A DNA stretch of 64,000 nt from assembly GCF_009363275.1 (NCBI RefSeq), contig NZ_CP045324.1, positions 2,914,001-2,978,000 of the forward strand, written 5' to 3'. This DNA comes from Marinobacter sp. THAF197a. GTDB lineage: Bacteria; Pseudomonadota; Gammaproteobacteria; Pseudomonadales; Oleiphilaceae. The notes under the pieces were generated by a model that made no database searches, was not told where the DNA came from, and saw nothing but the letters and a program-made list of their open reading frames with translations. Positions 1-8,547 of this stretch are shown in pieces. The position numbers and the translations under genes were made by a program. Each line of letters begins with the position of its first letter. Position 1 is the stretch's first letter.

Positions 1-1
1 C

Positions 2-160
2 GCTGTGTGCGAGAACGGCTACCTTGCCATCGCCGCCGATGTCGATCCATCCTTTCGGGGTATCCTGGTAGATTACAAGAACCGGGGTGTACGCTGCCAG
101 CGGCCCTCTCCCACGGACCTGGCCCCGGCCAAAGGTTCTGAAGAGGACGGCGATGAGTAA
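2..160 (+). CDS. 3' end of an unidentified protein (partial at window edge)
   Basis: An open frame enters from the left edge and runs 52 codons to a TAA at 158-160. That stop overlaps the cmoA start (ATGAGTAA), which is typical of translational coupling. The peptide contains a GYLAIAADVD segment and an acidic C-terminus ending EEDGDE. I do not recognise the family from this fragment. The 8-nt overlap with cmoA suggests the two genes are co-transcribed. Codon use looks like the neighbours. Confidence 0.6.
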   Translation, partial: AVCENGYLAIAADVDPSFRGILVDYKNRGVRCQRPSPTDLAPAKGSEEDGDE

Positions 161-911
161 GGGCAAATCCGGGGCACCAGAGCAGCTGACCGATCGCCTG
201 TTCGCTACCGAACGCAACCCCGAGGATTTCCGGTTTGATGCTTCTGTGGCCAGGGTGTTTCCCGACATGATTCGCCGCTCGGTGCCCGGCTACACCACCA
301 TCATCCCGATGATCGAGGTGATTACCGAGCAATACGTGCAGCCAGGTTCCCACTGCTACGACCTGGGTTGTTCCCTGGGCGCGTCCACCCTGGCCATGCG
401 CCACGGCATTCCCCACCAGGACTGCACCCTCGTCGGTGTCGACAACTCCAGCGCCATGATCGAGCGCTGCGAGCACTACATCGCACTGGATGACCACGAA
501 CTGCCGGTTACCCTGCGCTGCGAGGACATTCTGGAGACAGAACTGAGCCAGGCCTCGGTAACCACATTGAACTTTACCCTGCAGTTCGTACCACCGGAGC
601 AGCGGCTGGCCCTGCTTACCCGGATTGCCGAGGCAACCCTGCCAGGCGGCGCTCTGATCCTGTCTGAAAAAATTCGCTTTGAATCGGAAACCGAGCAGGA
701 TATCCAGACGCGGCTGCACCACGAGTTCAAGCGCGCCAACGGCTACTCCGACCTGGAAATAAGCCAGAAGCGGGCCGCGATCGAAAAGGTCTTGATTCCG
801 GAAACCCTGGCCGCCCACCGTGACCGGCTCATACAGGCAGGCTTTGATCAGGTACTGGTGTGGTACCAATGCTTCAACTTTGTTTCCATACTGGCCCTCA
901 AGAAACGTTGA
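153..911 (+). CDS. cmoA: Carboxy-S-adenosyl-L-methionine synthase CmoA
   Basis: This enzyme converts S-adenosylmethionine plus prephenate to carboxy-SAM, the donor CmoB uses for cmo5U34 in tRNA. The 252-residue protein has a class I SAM-dependent methyltransferase fold, with the glycine-rich motif DLGCSLG at residues 70-76 and a downstream NFTLQFVPPEQR segment characteristic of the family. An upstream in-frame start at 87 exists, but MSKG at 153 fits the usual family length and follows GAGG. cmoB starts 21 bp after the stop, and the pair forms one pathway. Confidence 0.95.
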   Translation: MSKGKSGAPEQLTDRLFATERNPEDFRFDASVARVFPDMIRRSVPGYTTIIPMIEVITEQYVQPGSHCYDLGCSLGASTLAMRHGIPHQDCTLVGVDNSSAMIERCEHYIALDDHELPVTLRCEDILETELSQASVTTLNFTLQFVPPEQRLALLTRIAEATLPGGALILSEKIRFESETEQDIQTRLHHEFKRANGYSDLEISQKRAAIEKVLIPETLAAHRDRLIQAGFDQVLVWYQCFNFVSILALKKR

Positions 912-932
912 TCCCAGGACATAACCGACCCC

Positions 933-1925
933 ATGGCATTTTTCGACTGGCGAGCGAACTTCCTCCCGTTCATCAACTCCCTGCAACAGTCCGGGCATGA
1001 GCTCTGGGCAGAGCGGCTTACCCGCCAACTGATTGCCCGGTTTGAGGACAATCCCCACGGCGACCTGCCCCGCTGGCAGGGTGCACTGGATCTGTTGCCG
1101 GAGGTGCCGGGCGCCGCCGGCGACCTGAGCCGGTCCGCCGTCACCCTGTTCTCGGCCGAGCCGCTGGCTCCGGAGCAGAGCGCTAACCTCGAGCACGGTC
1201 TGCGGGGCCTGATGCCCTGGCGCAAAGGCCCATTCGAGTTCTTCGGCACCCACATAGACACCGAATGGCGATCAGACTGGAAATGGGACCGGGTTGCTCC
1301 TCACCTGTCAGACCTCAGGGGCAGAACCATTCTCGACGTTGGCTGTGGCTCCGGCTACCACTGCTGGCGCATGGCGGGGGCTGGCGCCGGGCGAGTGGTG
1401 GGTATCGACCCGGGCCTGTTGTTCATGTTTCAGTTTCTGGCAGTCAAGGGCTATCTGGGCGAGGTGCCGGTGGACCTGCTACCGGTGCGCATGGAGGATC
1501 TACCGGACAACCTGCAGATGTTCGACACCACGTTTTCCATGGGCGTTCTGTACCACCGTCGGTCGCCCCTGGATCATCTACTTGAACTCAAGGGCACACT
1601 CCGCCCGGGCGGCGAACTGGTGCTGGAAACCCTGGTGGTGGATGGGCCGGAAGGCTTCAGCCTGATGCCGGAAGACCGTTACGGCCAGATGCGCAACGTC
1701 TGGTTCCTGCCCAGCTGCCCCACCCTCCTTCGCTGGCTGGACAGGACCGGGTTCCGAAATGCCCGGGTGGTGGATGTCAGCGACACCACCACCGAAGAAC
1801 AGCGGCAGACGGACTGGATGCGTTTCAACTCTCTGGCCGATTTTCTCGACCCAAACGATTCGAGCAAAACCATCGAAGGCTATCCGGGACCCAAGCGCGC
1901 AACCATCATCGCCGAGAAGCCCTGA
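933..1925 (+). CDS. cmoB: tRNA U34 carboxymethyltransferase CmoB
   Basis: CmoB transfers the carboxymethyl group from carboxy-SAM to 5-hydroxyuridine at tRNA position 34, giving cmo5U and widening wobble reading. The 330-residue protein has a family-specific N-terminal region and a methyltransferase domain with DVGCGSGYH at 135-143. The C-terminal half contains the MGVLYHRRSPLDHL stretch typical of CmoB. It lies directly downstream of cmoA. A strong hairpin terminator follows and is shared with the convergent purA gene. Confidence 0.95.
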   Translation: MAFFDWRANFLPFINSLQQSGHELWAERLTRQLIARFEDNPHGDLPRWQGALDLLPEVPGAAGDLSRSAVTLFSAEPLAPEQSANLEHGLRGLMPWRKGPFEFFGTHIDTEWRSDWKWDRVAPHLSDLRGRTILDVGCGSGYHCWRMAGAGAGRVVGIDPGLLFMFQFLAVKGYLGEVPVDLLPVRMEDLPDNLQMFDTTFSMGVLYHRRSPLDHLLELKGTLRPGGELVLETLVVDGPEGFSLMPEDRYGQMRNVWFLPSCPTLLRWLDRTGFRNARVVDVSDTTTEEQRQTDWMRFNSLADFLDPNDSSKTIEGYPGPKRATIIAEKP

Positions 1926-1941
1926 CGTAATACCCGAACAT

Positions 1942-1982
1942 AAAAAACCGCCTGAGGCGTGACAGCCAAAGGCGGTTTTTTT
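1942..1982. terminator. Bidirectional intrinsic terminator between cmoB and purA
   Basis: Inverted repeat AAAAAACCGCC (1942-1952) and GGCGGTTTTTT (1971-1981) around an 18-nt loop. The A and T runs provide a U-tract in either direction. It lies between the 3' ends of convergent genes. Confidence 0.85.
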
Positions 1983-1993
1983 GTTCTTCGAGC

Positions 1994-3289
1994 TTACTCT
2001 CCGAACGGATGGCGCAGAGTGATGGTCTCCACCCGGTCAGGGCCCGTGGAGATAATATCGATCGGCGCTTCAATCTGCTCCTCCAGGAAGCGGATGTAGG
2101 CCTTGGCATTCTCTGGCAGCTGGTCAACGGTGGTCAGGCCTACCGTGCTCTCGCTCCAGCCCGGCAGCTCTTCATACACCGGTTCAATATCCTTGTAGCT
2201 ATCGCAACCAATGGGCGGGCGGGTAATCTCACCATTCGGTGTCTTGTAGCCAACGCACACCTTCACCGTTTCCAGGCCATCCAGCACGTCCAGTTTGGTC
2301 AGGCAAATGCCAGACACGCTGTTGATCTGGATGGCGTGGCGCAGGGCCACCGCATCAAACCAGCCACAACGGCGGGAGCGGCCGGTGGTGGTGCCAACTT
2401 CGTTACCTTTTATCGCCAGGTGCTGGCCCATGTCGTCAAACAGCTCGGTCGGGAAAGGACCTGAGCCAACACGAGTGGTGTAGGCCTTGGTAATGCCCAG
2501 CACGTAATCCAGGAACATCGGGCCAAAACCGGAGCCCGTGGCGGTGCCGCCAGCGGTGGTGTTGGACGAGGTAACGTACGGGTAGGTACCCAGATCGATA
2601 TCCAGCAGAGAGCCCTGAGCACCTTCGAACAGGATGTTTTCGCCGCGCTTGCGGTAGTCGTGCAGAATATCGGTGACATCTGCAGACATGGGCAGGATTT
2701 CCTCACCCATCTGCTTCAATTCGGCCAGGGCCGCATCGATGTCTTCCGCCTCTTCCTTGAAATACTCGGTCAGCACGAAGTTGTGGTAAGACATGATTTC
2801 CCGCAGCTTTACTTCAAAGTCTGCCAGATTGCACAGATCGCCCAGACGCACGCCACGGCGTGATACCTTGTCTTCGTATGCGGGACCAATACCACGGCCA
2901 GTGGTGCCAATCTTTTCGTTACCCTTGGCGCGCTCGCGGGCCTGATCAATACGCACGTGGGTACGCAGGATGATCGGGCAGGCCAGGCTGATCTTCAGGC
3001 GATCGCGCACGGCCACACCGTTGGCTTCCAGTTCACGGACTTCTTTCAGCAGGGCCTCCGGTGACAACACCACGCCATTGCCAATCAGGCACTGGACATT
3101 CTTCCTGAGAATACCGGAAGGGATCAGGTGCAGCGCTGTTTTCTTGCCCTCGATCACCAGTGTGTGTCCGGCATTATGGCCACCCTGAAAGCGCACCACC
3201 GCAGCTACTTTGTCTGTCAGCAGGTCAACAATCTTGCCCTTGCCTTCATCACCCCATTGGGTGCCCAGCACAACAACGTTTTTACCCAT
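1994..3289 (-). CDS. purA: Adenylosuccinate synthetase
   Basis: Cytoplasmic enzyme of AMP synthesis that joins IMP and aspartate using GTP. The 431-residue protein has the phosphate-binding WGDEGKGK at 12-19 and GGHNAGHT with catalytic His42. TTGRGIGP and the C-terminal GPDR segment are also visible. The start follows an AGAGAGA Shine-Dalgarno. It is the last gene of the minus-strand housekeeping run, 74 bp after hisZ, matching the hfl-hisZ-purA order of related gammaproteobacteria. Confidence 0.97.
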   Translation of the reverse strand: MGKNVVVLGTQWGDEGKGKIVDLLTDKVAAVVRFQGGHNAGHTLVIEGKKTALHLIPSGILRKNVQCLIGNGVVLSPEALLKEVRELEANGVAVRDRLKISLACPIILRTHVRIDQARERAKGNEKIGTTGRGIGPAYEDKVSRRGVRLGDLCNLADFEVKLREIMSYHNFVLTEYFKEEAEDIDAALAELKQMGEEILPMSADVTDILHDYRKRGENILFEGAQGSLLDIDLGTYPYVTSSNTTAGGTATGSGFGPMFLDYVLGITKAYTTRVGSGPFPTELFDDMGQHLAIKGNEVGTTTGRSRRCGWFDAVALRHAIQINSVSGICLTKLDVLDGLETVKVCVGYKTPNGEITRPPIGCDSYKDIEPVYEELPGWSESTVGLTTVDQLPENAKAYIRFLEEQIEAPIDIISTGPDRVETITLRHPFGE

Positions 3290-3363
3290 GATTCTCTCTC
3301 AATTCAGACGAGCCGAAGGCTCAAGTCCTGCACATTAATCCAGTGAAACCGACACCTGGCGAC

Positions 3364-4545
3364 TCAGGCCAGTGCCTCGACAACCCACTTACCATCCTTT
3401 TTGACCAACTGACGATCACAGCCACGCTCGGCTGGATTGGTGTCAGTGTCATCGGGCAAGGCCCGTACCACCGTTTCCGTCATTCTCAGGCCGGAGATCA
3501 CACCTTCAAGGGCTGAATCCGTCTCCGCAGGTGCCCAGATGGCACCAGACCTTTTGGACGGACGTTCCCCCAGTGACACCAGGGCCCGGATATCGAGACT
3601 GAATCCTGTGGCAGGGCGAGCCCGGCCAAAATCACTGCCGATGGCATCGTAACGGCCGCCTTTGCCCACCGCATCACCATGGCCGGGCACATAGGCCGCG
3701 AACACCAGCCCGGTGTGGTAGTTGTAGCCACGCAGTTCGCAGAAATCGAAGCCAAGACTGACCTCTGGATAATCCCTGGCCAGCATCTCTGCCACCCGCC
3801 CCAACTGATCCAGGGCCGCATCCAGGGCGGTCGAGGCGCCGCTGAGAATCGAGCGAGCCTCGTCAAGTGCTTCCACGCCCCCGCTGACCCGGGCAAGCTC
3901 ACGCAGGCGTGCACCGCCCGAACCGGCAGGGCAATCGCCCAGGAGCGCATCCAGCTCAGGCACCGATTTGCGTGCCATGGCATCGAAGACGGCCGCTTCG
4001 GTGTCCCGATCAAAGCCTGCCTCGGTGATCAGGCTCTCGTAAATCGATACATGGGCCAGATCCATATGCACACGGCGCAGGCCCGCAACCCGGAGCGCTT
4101 CCAGCATCAGACTGATCACTTCAAGATCGGCGGCTTCCGAGGCACTGCCAAACAACTCGCAACCGGCCTGGATCGGCGTTCGGCCGGTCAGCATATGGCG
4201 CGGACGGGTGTGCAAGACATGGCCGGCATAACAAAGCCGGGTGATGCCTTCTTGCCCCAGGGTATGGGCATCGATGCGCGCCGCCTGTGGCGTCATGTCG
4301 GCGCGCACGCCCATCATGCGACCGGTCAACTGGTCGGTGAGCTTAAAGGTTTGAAGTTCCAGGTCGTGGCCCGTACCGGTAAAGAGGGATTCAAGGTATT
4401 CAATGAGCGGCGGGATAACCAGCTGGTAACCCCAGCGCTGGCAGGTATCCATTACATCCCGTCGCAGGGATTCGATCTGTCCGGCCAGCGGCGGCAAAAT
4501 GTCTTCCACCCCGTCAGGCAGTAACCAGCGATCAGATACAGTCAT
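3364..4545 (-). CDS. hisZ: ATP phosphoribosyltransferase regulatory subunit HisZ
   Basis: HisZ is a catalytically inactive histidyl-tRNA synthetase paralogue that partners short-form HisG in the first step of histidine synthesis. The 393-residue protein begins MTVSDRWLLPDG, the family's usual N-terminus, so I place the start at 4545 rather than at the upstream ATG at 4584. Class II synthetase-like segments are present, including RADMTPQAARIDA and the GFDFCELRGYNYHTG region. hisG is not in the window. Its presence predicts a short-form HisG elsewhere in the genome. Confidence 0.9.
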   Translation of the reverse strand: MTVSDRWLLPDGVEDILPPLAGQIESLRRDVMDTCQRWGYQLVIPPLIEYLESLFTGTGHDLELQTFKLTDQLTGRMMGVRADMTPQAARIDAHTLGQEGITRLCYAGHVLHTRPRHMLTGRTPIQAGCELFGSASEAADLEVISLMLEALRVAGLRRVHMDLAHVSIYESLITEAGFDRDTEAAVFDAMARKSVPELDALLGDCPAGSGGARLRELARVSGGVEALDEARSILSGASTALDAALDQLGRVAEMLARDYPEVSLGFDFCELRGYNYHTGLVFAAYVPGHGDAVGKGGRYDAIGSDFGRARPATGFSLDIRALVSLGERPSKRSGAIWAPAETDSALEGVISGLRMTETVVRALPDDTDTNPAERGCDRQLVKKDGKWVVEALA

Positions 4546-4670
4546 GAGATTCTGTTGTCCGTTTTTCCCGCGCCGGCAAAACACTCCGGGGGAATGACTC
4601 AGGATTTAGGATGCCAGGGGCTGAAAACCCAAAGCAAAACCGGCGAAATTCTACACCGTTGGCAGACACA

Positions 4671-4704
4671 AAAAAACCGGAATACCGAGGTATTCCGGTT
4701 TTTT
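4671..4704 (-). terminator. Intrinsic terminator downstream of hflC
   Basis: Perfect inverted repeat with arms AAAAAACCGGAATAC (4671-4685) and its complement at 4690-4704, separated by a 4-nt loop. It is flanked by T runs on both strands. It lies 16 bp past the hflC stop and separates hflKC from hisZ-purA. Confidence 0.85.
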
Positions 4705-4719
4705 GATCTTCAGAGCCGA

Positions 4720-5595
4720 TCAGTTGGCGCCCATCGGGTCCTTCAGGAAGCGCATGAATGCGCTGTCGGAATCGATCACCATGATGTCATCCTTGCCCGA
4801 GAAGGTATTGCGATAGGCCTGCAGGCTGCGATAGAAGCTGTAGAATTCCTCGTTGGAACCGTAAGCATCTGCGTAGATCTGCGCAGCTTCACGATCACCG
4901 GCACCGCGGGTCTGCTCGGCTTCAGCAAACGCTGTGGCCAGAATAACCGTCTGCTGGCGATCTGCATCAGCCCGGATACCCTCGGCCAGCTCCTGGCCCC
5001 GGGAACGGAATTCCTGGGCCAGCTTCTGGCGCTCAGCAGCCATCCGGCGGAAGACGTTCTCACTGACCTGCCCCGGCAGCTCAATCGCTTTTACCCGGAT
5101 ATCCAGGACTTCGATACCGAACTCTCCAACCACGTTGGAATTCACCCGGTCACGAAGCGTGTTCATAAGCTGATCCCGCTGGCCGGATACCACTTCGTGC
5201 ATGGTGCGAACACCGAACTCATCCCGCAGGCCATTATCGACCCGAGACAGAATCAGAGACCGAGCCCTGAATTCATCCCCGCCCGTGGAGCGGTAGAACT
5301 GATCCACGTTACGGATGCGCCACGCCACGTAGGAGTTTACGTCCAAAGGCTTCTTTTCCACCGTCAGGTACTGGCGAGACGGCAGGTCCATGGTCAATAC
5401 CCGGATATCGAACTCGCGGATCTGGTCAATCACCGGCACCTTGAAGTGCAGGCCTGCCGGAATGTCGGTCTGAACCAATTCACCGAACCGCAGTTTAACG
5501 CCCCGGTGGGTTTCCGGGATGATGTATACACTTGACAGCACAAGCAGGACAACAATCAGAGCGCCTGCAAGGCCCACAACAGCTTTGGGTCCCAT
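4720..5595 (-). CDS. hflC: HflC, SPFH-domain modulator of FtsH
   Basis: HflC forms the periplasmic HflKC cage around the inner-membrane protease FtsH. The 291-residue protein has one N-terminal membrane segment (about residues 5-25), then an SPFH/band 7 domain beginning near the YIIPETHRGVKLRFGE segment. A helical region rich in Ala, Glu, Gln and Arg follows. The start sits 3 bp after the hflK stop with GGAGGAG upstream, so the two are co-translated. Length is usual for the family. Confidence 0.95.
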   Translation of the reverse strand: MGPKAVVGLAGALIVVLLVLSSVYIIPETHRGVKLRFGELVQTDIPAGLHFKVPVIDQIREFDIRVLTMDLPSRQYLTVEKKPLDVNSYVAWRIRNVDQFYRSTGGDEFRARSLILSRVDNGLRDEFGVRTMHEVVSGQRDQLMNTLRDRVNSNVVGEFGIEVLDIRVKAIELPGQVSENVFRRMAAERQKLAQEFRSRGQELAEGIRADADRQQTVILATAFAEAEQTRGAGDREAAQIYADAYGSNEEFYSFYRSLQAYRNTFSGKDDIMVIDSDSAFMRFLKDPMGAN

Positions 5596-5598
5596 AAC

Positions 5599-6789
5599 TT
5601 ATCTGCTCCTCCGAATGTTGGTGTCCTGACGCGAGCGCAGCTCTTGCAGCACCTGGTCCGTCAGCATGCCGATATCGGCCTGGTTGCTGCCGCCAGATGA
5701 GCGGGAGCTGCTTGATGAACCACCAGTGCCTTGCATCAGACGATCCAGAGGCAGGTACATCATGTTGCCGCTGCTCTCGGTATCGATGAAGATCTTGCTG
5801 CTGTTCGCCAACACCTGTTCCACCGCCTGAATGTACATGCGTTCGCGGGTAACCGCCGGCGCAATTTCATACACTTCCAGCAGCTGAGTGAAACGAGAGC
5901 TCTCACCTCGGGCACGCTCAACCACTTCTTCCAGATAGGCGTTGGCCTCCTCGATCAGGCGCTGGGCCTGGCCGCGAGCCTCCGGCACGATCCGGTTGCG
6001 GTAGGTTTCCGCCTCTTCCTTCAGCCGCTGCTCGTCTTCCCGGGCACGCTGCACTTCACGGAAGGCATCCTGCACCGCAGAGGGTGGCTGGGTGCTTTCA
6101 ACGTTGACCCGGACAACTTCAAGACCGGCGCCATATTCACGAAGAAAGCTCTGCAGGCGCTGCTCGACACGAATAGCGAGTTCAGCACGCCCTTCAGTCA
6201 GCACCTCATCCAGAGTGGAGCTACCCACTTCGTGACGCAGGGCGCTGTCAGTGGCAAACGACAGGGCTTCGTTAGAATCCCTGACGTTGAGAACGTAGTC
6301 ACGGGCATTGCCTACCCGATACTGAACCTGCAGATCAACCGTTACCAGGTTTTCATCCATGGTCAGCATCTGGCCACTGGACTGGGCGGTACGAACGTTG
6401 GTTACCCCAACCTTGTACACCCGATCAATCAACGGCACCTTGAACCTCAAACCCGGGTTCTCAGTGGTGCTGTACTCACCAAACCGGAGAACAACAGCCC
6501 GTTCCTGTTCGTCTACGGTATAGAACGACTGAAACACCACATAGCCAAGCGCCAGGATAGCTGCCAGCGCAATGACGGCACCAAACCCGCCAGCACTGCC
6601 ACCGGAGCTGCTACCGCCGGAATTGCCTGAGTTGCCACCTTTGCCACCCAGCATCCTGTTCAGCTTTTCAAGGCCTTTTTTCAGCGCCTCATCCAGGTCC
6701 GGTGGCCCCTGATCATTGCCGCGACGACCACCCCCGGTTCCCCAGGGATCGTTGTCGTTACGGTTTCCACCCGGTTCATTCCAGGCCAT
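5599..6789 (-). CDS. hflK: HflK, SPFH-domain modulator of FtsH
   Basis: Partner of HflC in the membrane complex that regulates FtsH. The 396-residue protein has a Gly/Asn/Asp-rich cytoplasmic N-terminus (residues 1-65), a single membrane segment at about 70-92, and an SPFH domain starting with VDEQERAVVLRFGEYS. A charged coiled-coil region follows, then a Ser/Gly-rich tail. The start follows GGAGAGAACT. It lies 84 bp downstream of hflX in the conserved hfq-hflX-hflK-hflC order. Confidence 0.95.
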   Translation of the reverse strand: MAWNEPGGNRNDNDPWGTGGGRRGNDQGPPDLDEALKKGLEKLNRMLGGKGGNSGNSGGSSSGGSAGGFGAVIALAAILALGYVVFQSFYTVDEQERAVVLRFGEYSTTENPGLRFKVPLIDRVYKVGVTNVRTAQSSGQMLTMDENLVTVDLQVQYRVGNARDYVLNVRDSNEALSFATDSALRHEVGSSTLDEVLTEGRAELAIRVEQRLQSFLREYGAGLEVVRVNVESTQPPSAVQDAFREVQRAREDEQRLKEEAETYRNRIVPEARGQAQRLIEEANAYLEEVVERARGESSRFTQLLEVYEIAPAVTRERMYIQAVEQVLANSSKIFIDTESSGNMMYLPLDRLMQGTGGSSSSSRSSGGSNQADIGMLTDQVLQELRSRQDTNIRRSR

Positions 6790-6873
6790 AGTTCTCTCCG
6801 TTCATGTATTATCGAATGGCTGCAAATACTAGGGATTTATCAACGCCCCGGCAATAGCTTGCGGCTTTCGGAC

Positions 6874-8166
6874 TCATCGAATCTCCAGCCTGAGCGCTTC
6901 TTCCCTGACACCCGCCCGGCTCAGCAACTGCATCCAGTCCCGGTTTTGCAACCTCACCTCCAGCACTGTATCACCGGTCTCCCGGTGTTCTTCACTCAAC
7001 ACAGACCCAGCCTCGTGCAGAAGGGCGCGAAGCTTGCCATCGGCCGGCCCAAGCAACACAAAGTGATGCACAACGTCCTCCGCCAGCCGTTCAACCAGCG
7101 CATCGAACAGAAGCTCAAGACCCTGCCCGGTCACCGCAGACACCCAGGCCCGAACGGGCATACCATCCTCGTTCCGGTCTATCCTGGGCTCAAATCCATC
7201 CAACAGGTCAATCTTGTTGAACACCTGAAGGACCGGTATTTCGTCCGCACCGATCTCCGCCAGCACGCTCTCCACCTGTTCCATGTTGTCATCGCGACGC
7301 TCGTCGTGACAATCAATCACGTGCAGCAGTAACGTTGCCTGAGTGGTTTCTTCCAGTGTTGCGCGAAAAGCCTCTACCAGCTTGTGGGGCAAATGCCGGA
7401 TGAAGCCGACCGTATCCGCCACTACGACCGGACCAATATCCGGAAGTTCCAGACGACGCAAGGTTGGGTCCAACGTCGCAAACAACTGATCAGCAGCATA
7501 TACGCTGGCTGTGGTGATTCGGTTGAATAATGTGGATTTCCCAGCGTTGGTGTAGCCCACCAGGGACAAGGTCGGAATATCAGCCCGTTTGCGGGCACGG
7601 CGGCCCTGGTCACGCTGTTTGCGGACTTTCTCAAGCCGCTTGTGAATAGACTTGATGCGTTCCCGCAGCAATCGACGGTCGGTTTCAAGCTGGGTTTCAC
7701 CGGGCCCCCGCAGACCGATACCGCCTTTCTGGCGCTCAAGGTGGGTCCACCCTCGAACCAGCCTCGTTGACATATGCTCCAGCTGAGCCAGTTCCACCTG
7801 GAGCTTGCCCTCGTGGGTACGGGCACGCTGGGCGAAAATGTCCAGGATAACGCCGGTACGGTCCAGCACCCGACACTTGAGCTCGCGCTCGATGTTGCGC
7901 TCCTGACTGGGCCTGAGGGCATGGTTGAAAAGCACCACGTCCGCCTCGCTGGCGGCAACGGCATCGCGGATTTCGTCAAGCTTGCCTTCGCCAACAAAAA
8001 GCCGGGGGTTGGGCTGCTTGCGGGAACCTGTCACCATCATCACCGGCTCAACGCCGGCGGAGGTCACCAGTTCCCGAAACTCACCGGGGTCTTCGGTATC
8101 ATCGTGGGCGGTGAATTCTATGTGAACGAGAACCGCCCGTTCTCCAACGTCAGGACGCTCAAACAA
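6874..8166 (-). CDS. hflX: Ribosome-associated GTPase HflX (TTG start)
   Basis: HflX is a GTPase that splits or rescues ribosomes under stress. The 430-residue protein has the HflX N-terminal domain, the family signature GLRGPGETQLETDRR at 151-165, a coiled region, and a G domain with GYTNAGKST at 204-212, DTVGFIRHLP and NKIDL. The start is TTG. An in-frame TAA lies three codons upstream, and (M)FERPDVGERAVLVHI aligns with the family N-terminus, so no ATG start is available. GGAG lies 12 nt upstream. The rare start and the hairpin after hfq suggest lower output than hfq. Confidence 0.93.
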   Translation of the reverse strand: MFERPDVGERAVLVHIEFTAHDDTEDPGEFRELVTSAGVEPVMMVTGSRKQPNPRLFVGEGKLDEIRDAVAASEADVVLFNHALRPSQERNIERELKCRVLDRTGVILDIFAQRARTHEGKLQVELAQLEHMSTRLVRGWTHLERQKGGIGLRGPGETQLETDRRLLRERIKSIHKRLEKVRKQRDQGRRARKRADIPTLSLVGYTNAGKSTLFNRITTASVYAADQLFATLDPTLRRLELPDIGPVVVADTVGFIRHLPHKLVEAFRATLEETTQATLLLHVIDCHDERRDDNMEQVESVLAEIGADEIPVLQVFNKIDLLDGFEPRIDRNEDGMPVRAWVSAVTGQGLELLFDALVERLAEDVVHHFVLLGPADGKLRALLHEAGSVLSEEHRETGDTVLEVRLQNRDWMQLLSRAGVREEALRLEIR

Positions 8167-8191
8167 GATAGGTTAAACTCCATAAAAACAA

Positions 8192-8238
8192 ACACCCGCG
8201 GCCATTCGAGCTCTCGGGCTGTCCTGGAACGCGGGTGT
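8192..8238 (-). terminator. Attenuator-like hairpin between hfq and hflX
   Basis: Nine-bp inverted repeat, ACACCCGCG at 8192-8200 and CGCGGGTGT at 8230-8238, with a 29-nt loop. On the minus strand it is followed by TTGTTTTTA. It lies 24 bp past the hfq stop and just before the hflX ribosome-binding site, so it probably terminates part of the hfq transcript and lets some run into hflX. Confidence 0.6.
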
Positions 8239-8261
8239 AGAAACCGGAAACTCCGGAAAGA

Positions 8262-8513
8262 TCAGTCTTCAGACTCACCTTCACCTGCCGGGTTCTGCGG
8301 CGGAAGGCGCACATTGCGAGCAGGGACCACAGTGGAAATCGCATGCTTGTAGACCATCTGGCTGACAGTGTTCTTCAGCAGAATAACAAACTGGTCAAAG
8401 GATTCGATCTGGCCCTGCAGCTTGATGCCGTTGACCAGAAAGATGGAAACCGGAATGCGTTCCTTGCGCAATGCATTGAGGTAAGGGTCTTGTAAAGAAT
8501 GCCCTTTTGACAT
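8262..8513 (-). CDS. hfq: RNA chaperone Hfq
   Basis: Hexameric Sm-like protein that pairs small RNAs with mRNAs. The 83-residue protein starts MSKGHSLQDPYLNALRKERI after AGGAGAAC. The open frame extends upstream to 8576, but MSKG is the family start. The Sm1 motif (VSIFLVNGIKLQGQIESFD) and the Sm2 YKHAISTVVP motif are intact. The acidic C-terminal tail (GEGESED) is short compared with E. coli, as in Pseudomonas and relatives. It follows miaA by 34 bp. Confidence 0.97.
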   Translation of the reverse strand: MSKGHSLQDPYLNALRKERIPVSIFLVNGIKLQGQIESFDQFVILLKNTVSQMVYKHAISTVVPARNVRLPPQNPAGEGESED

Positions 8514-8547
8514 GTGAGTTCTCCTGTTTATAAGTAAGTGCAGATCG

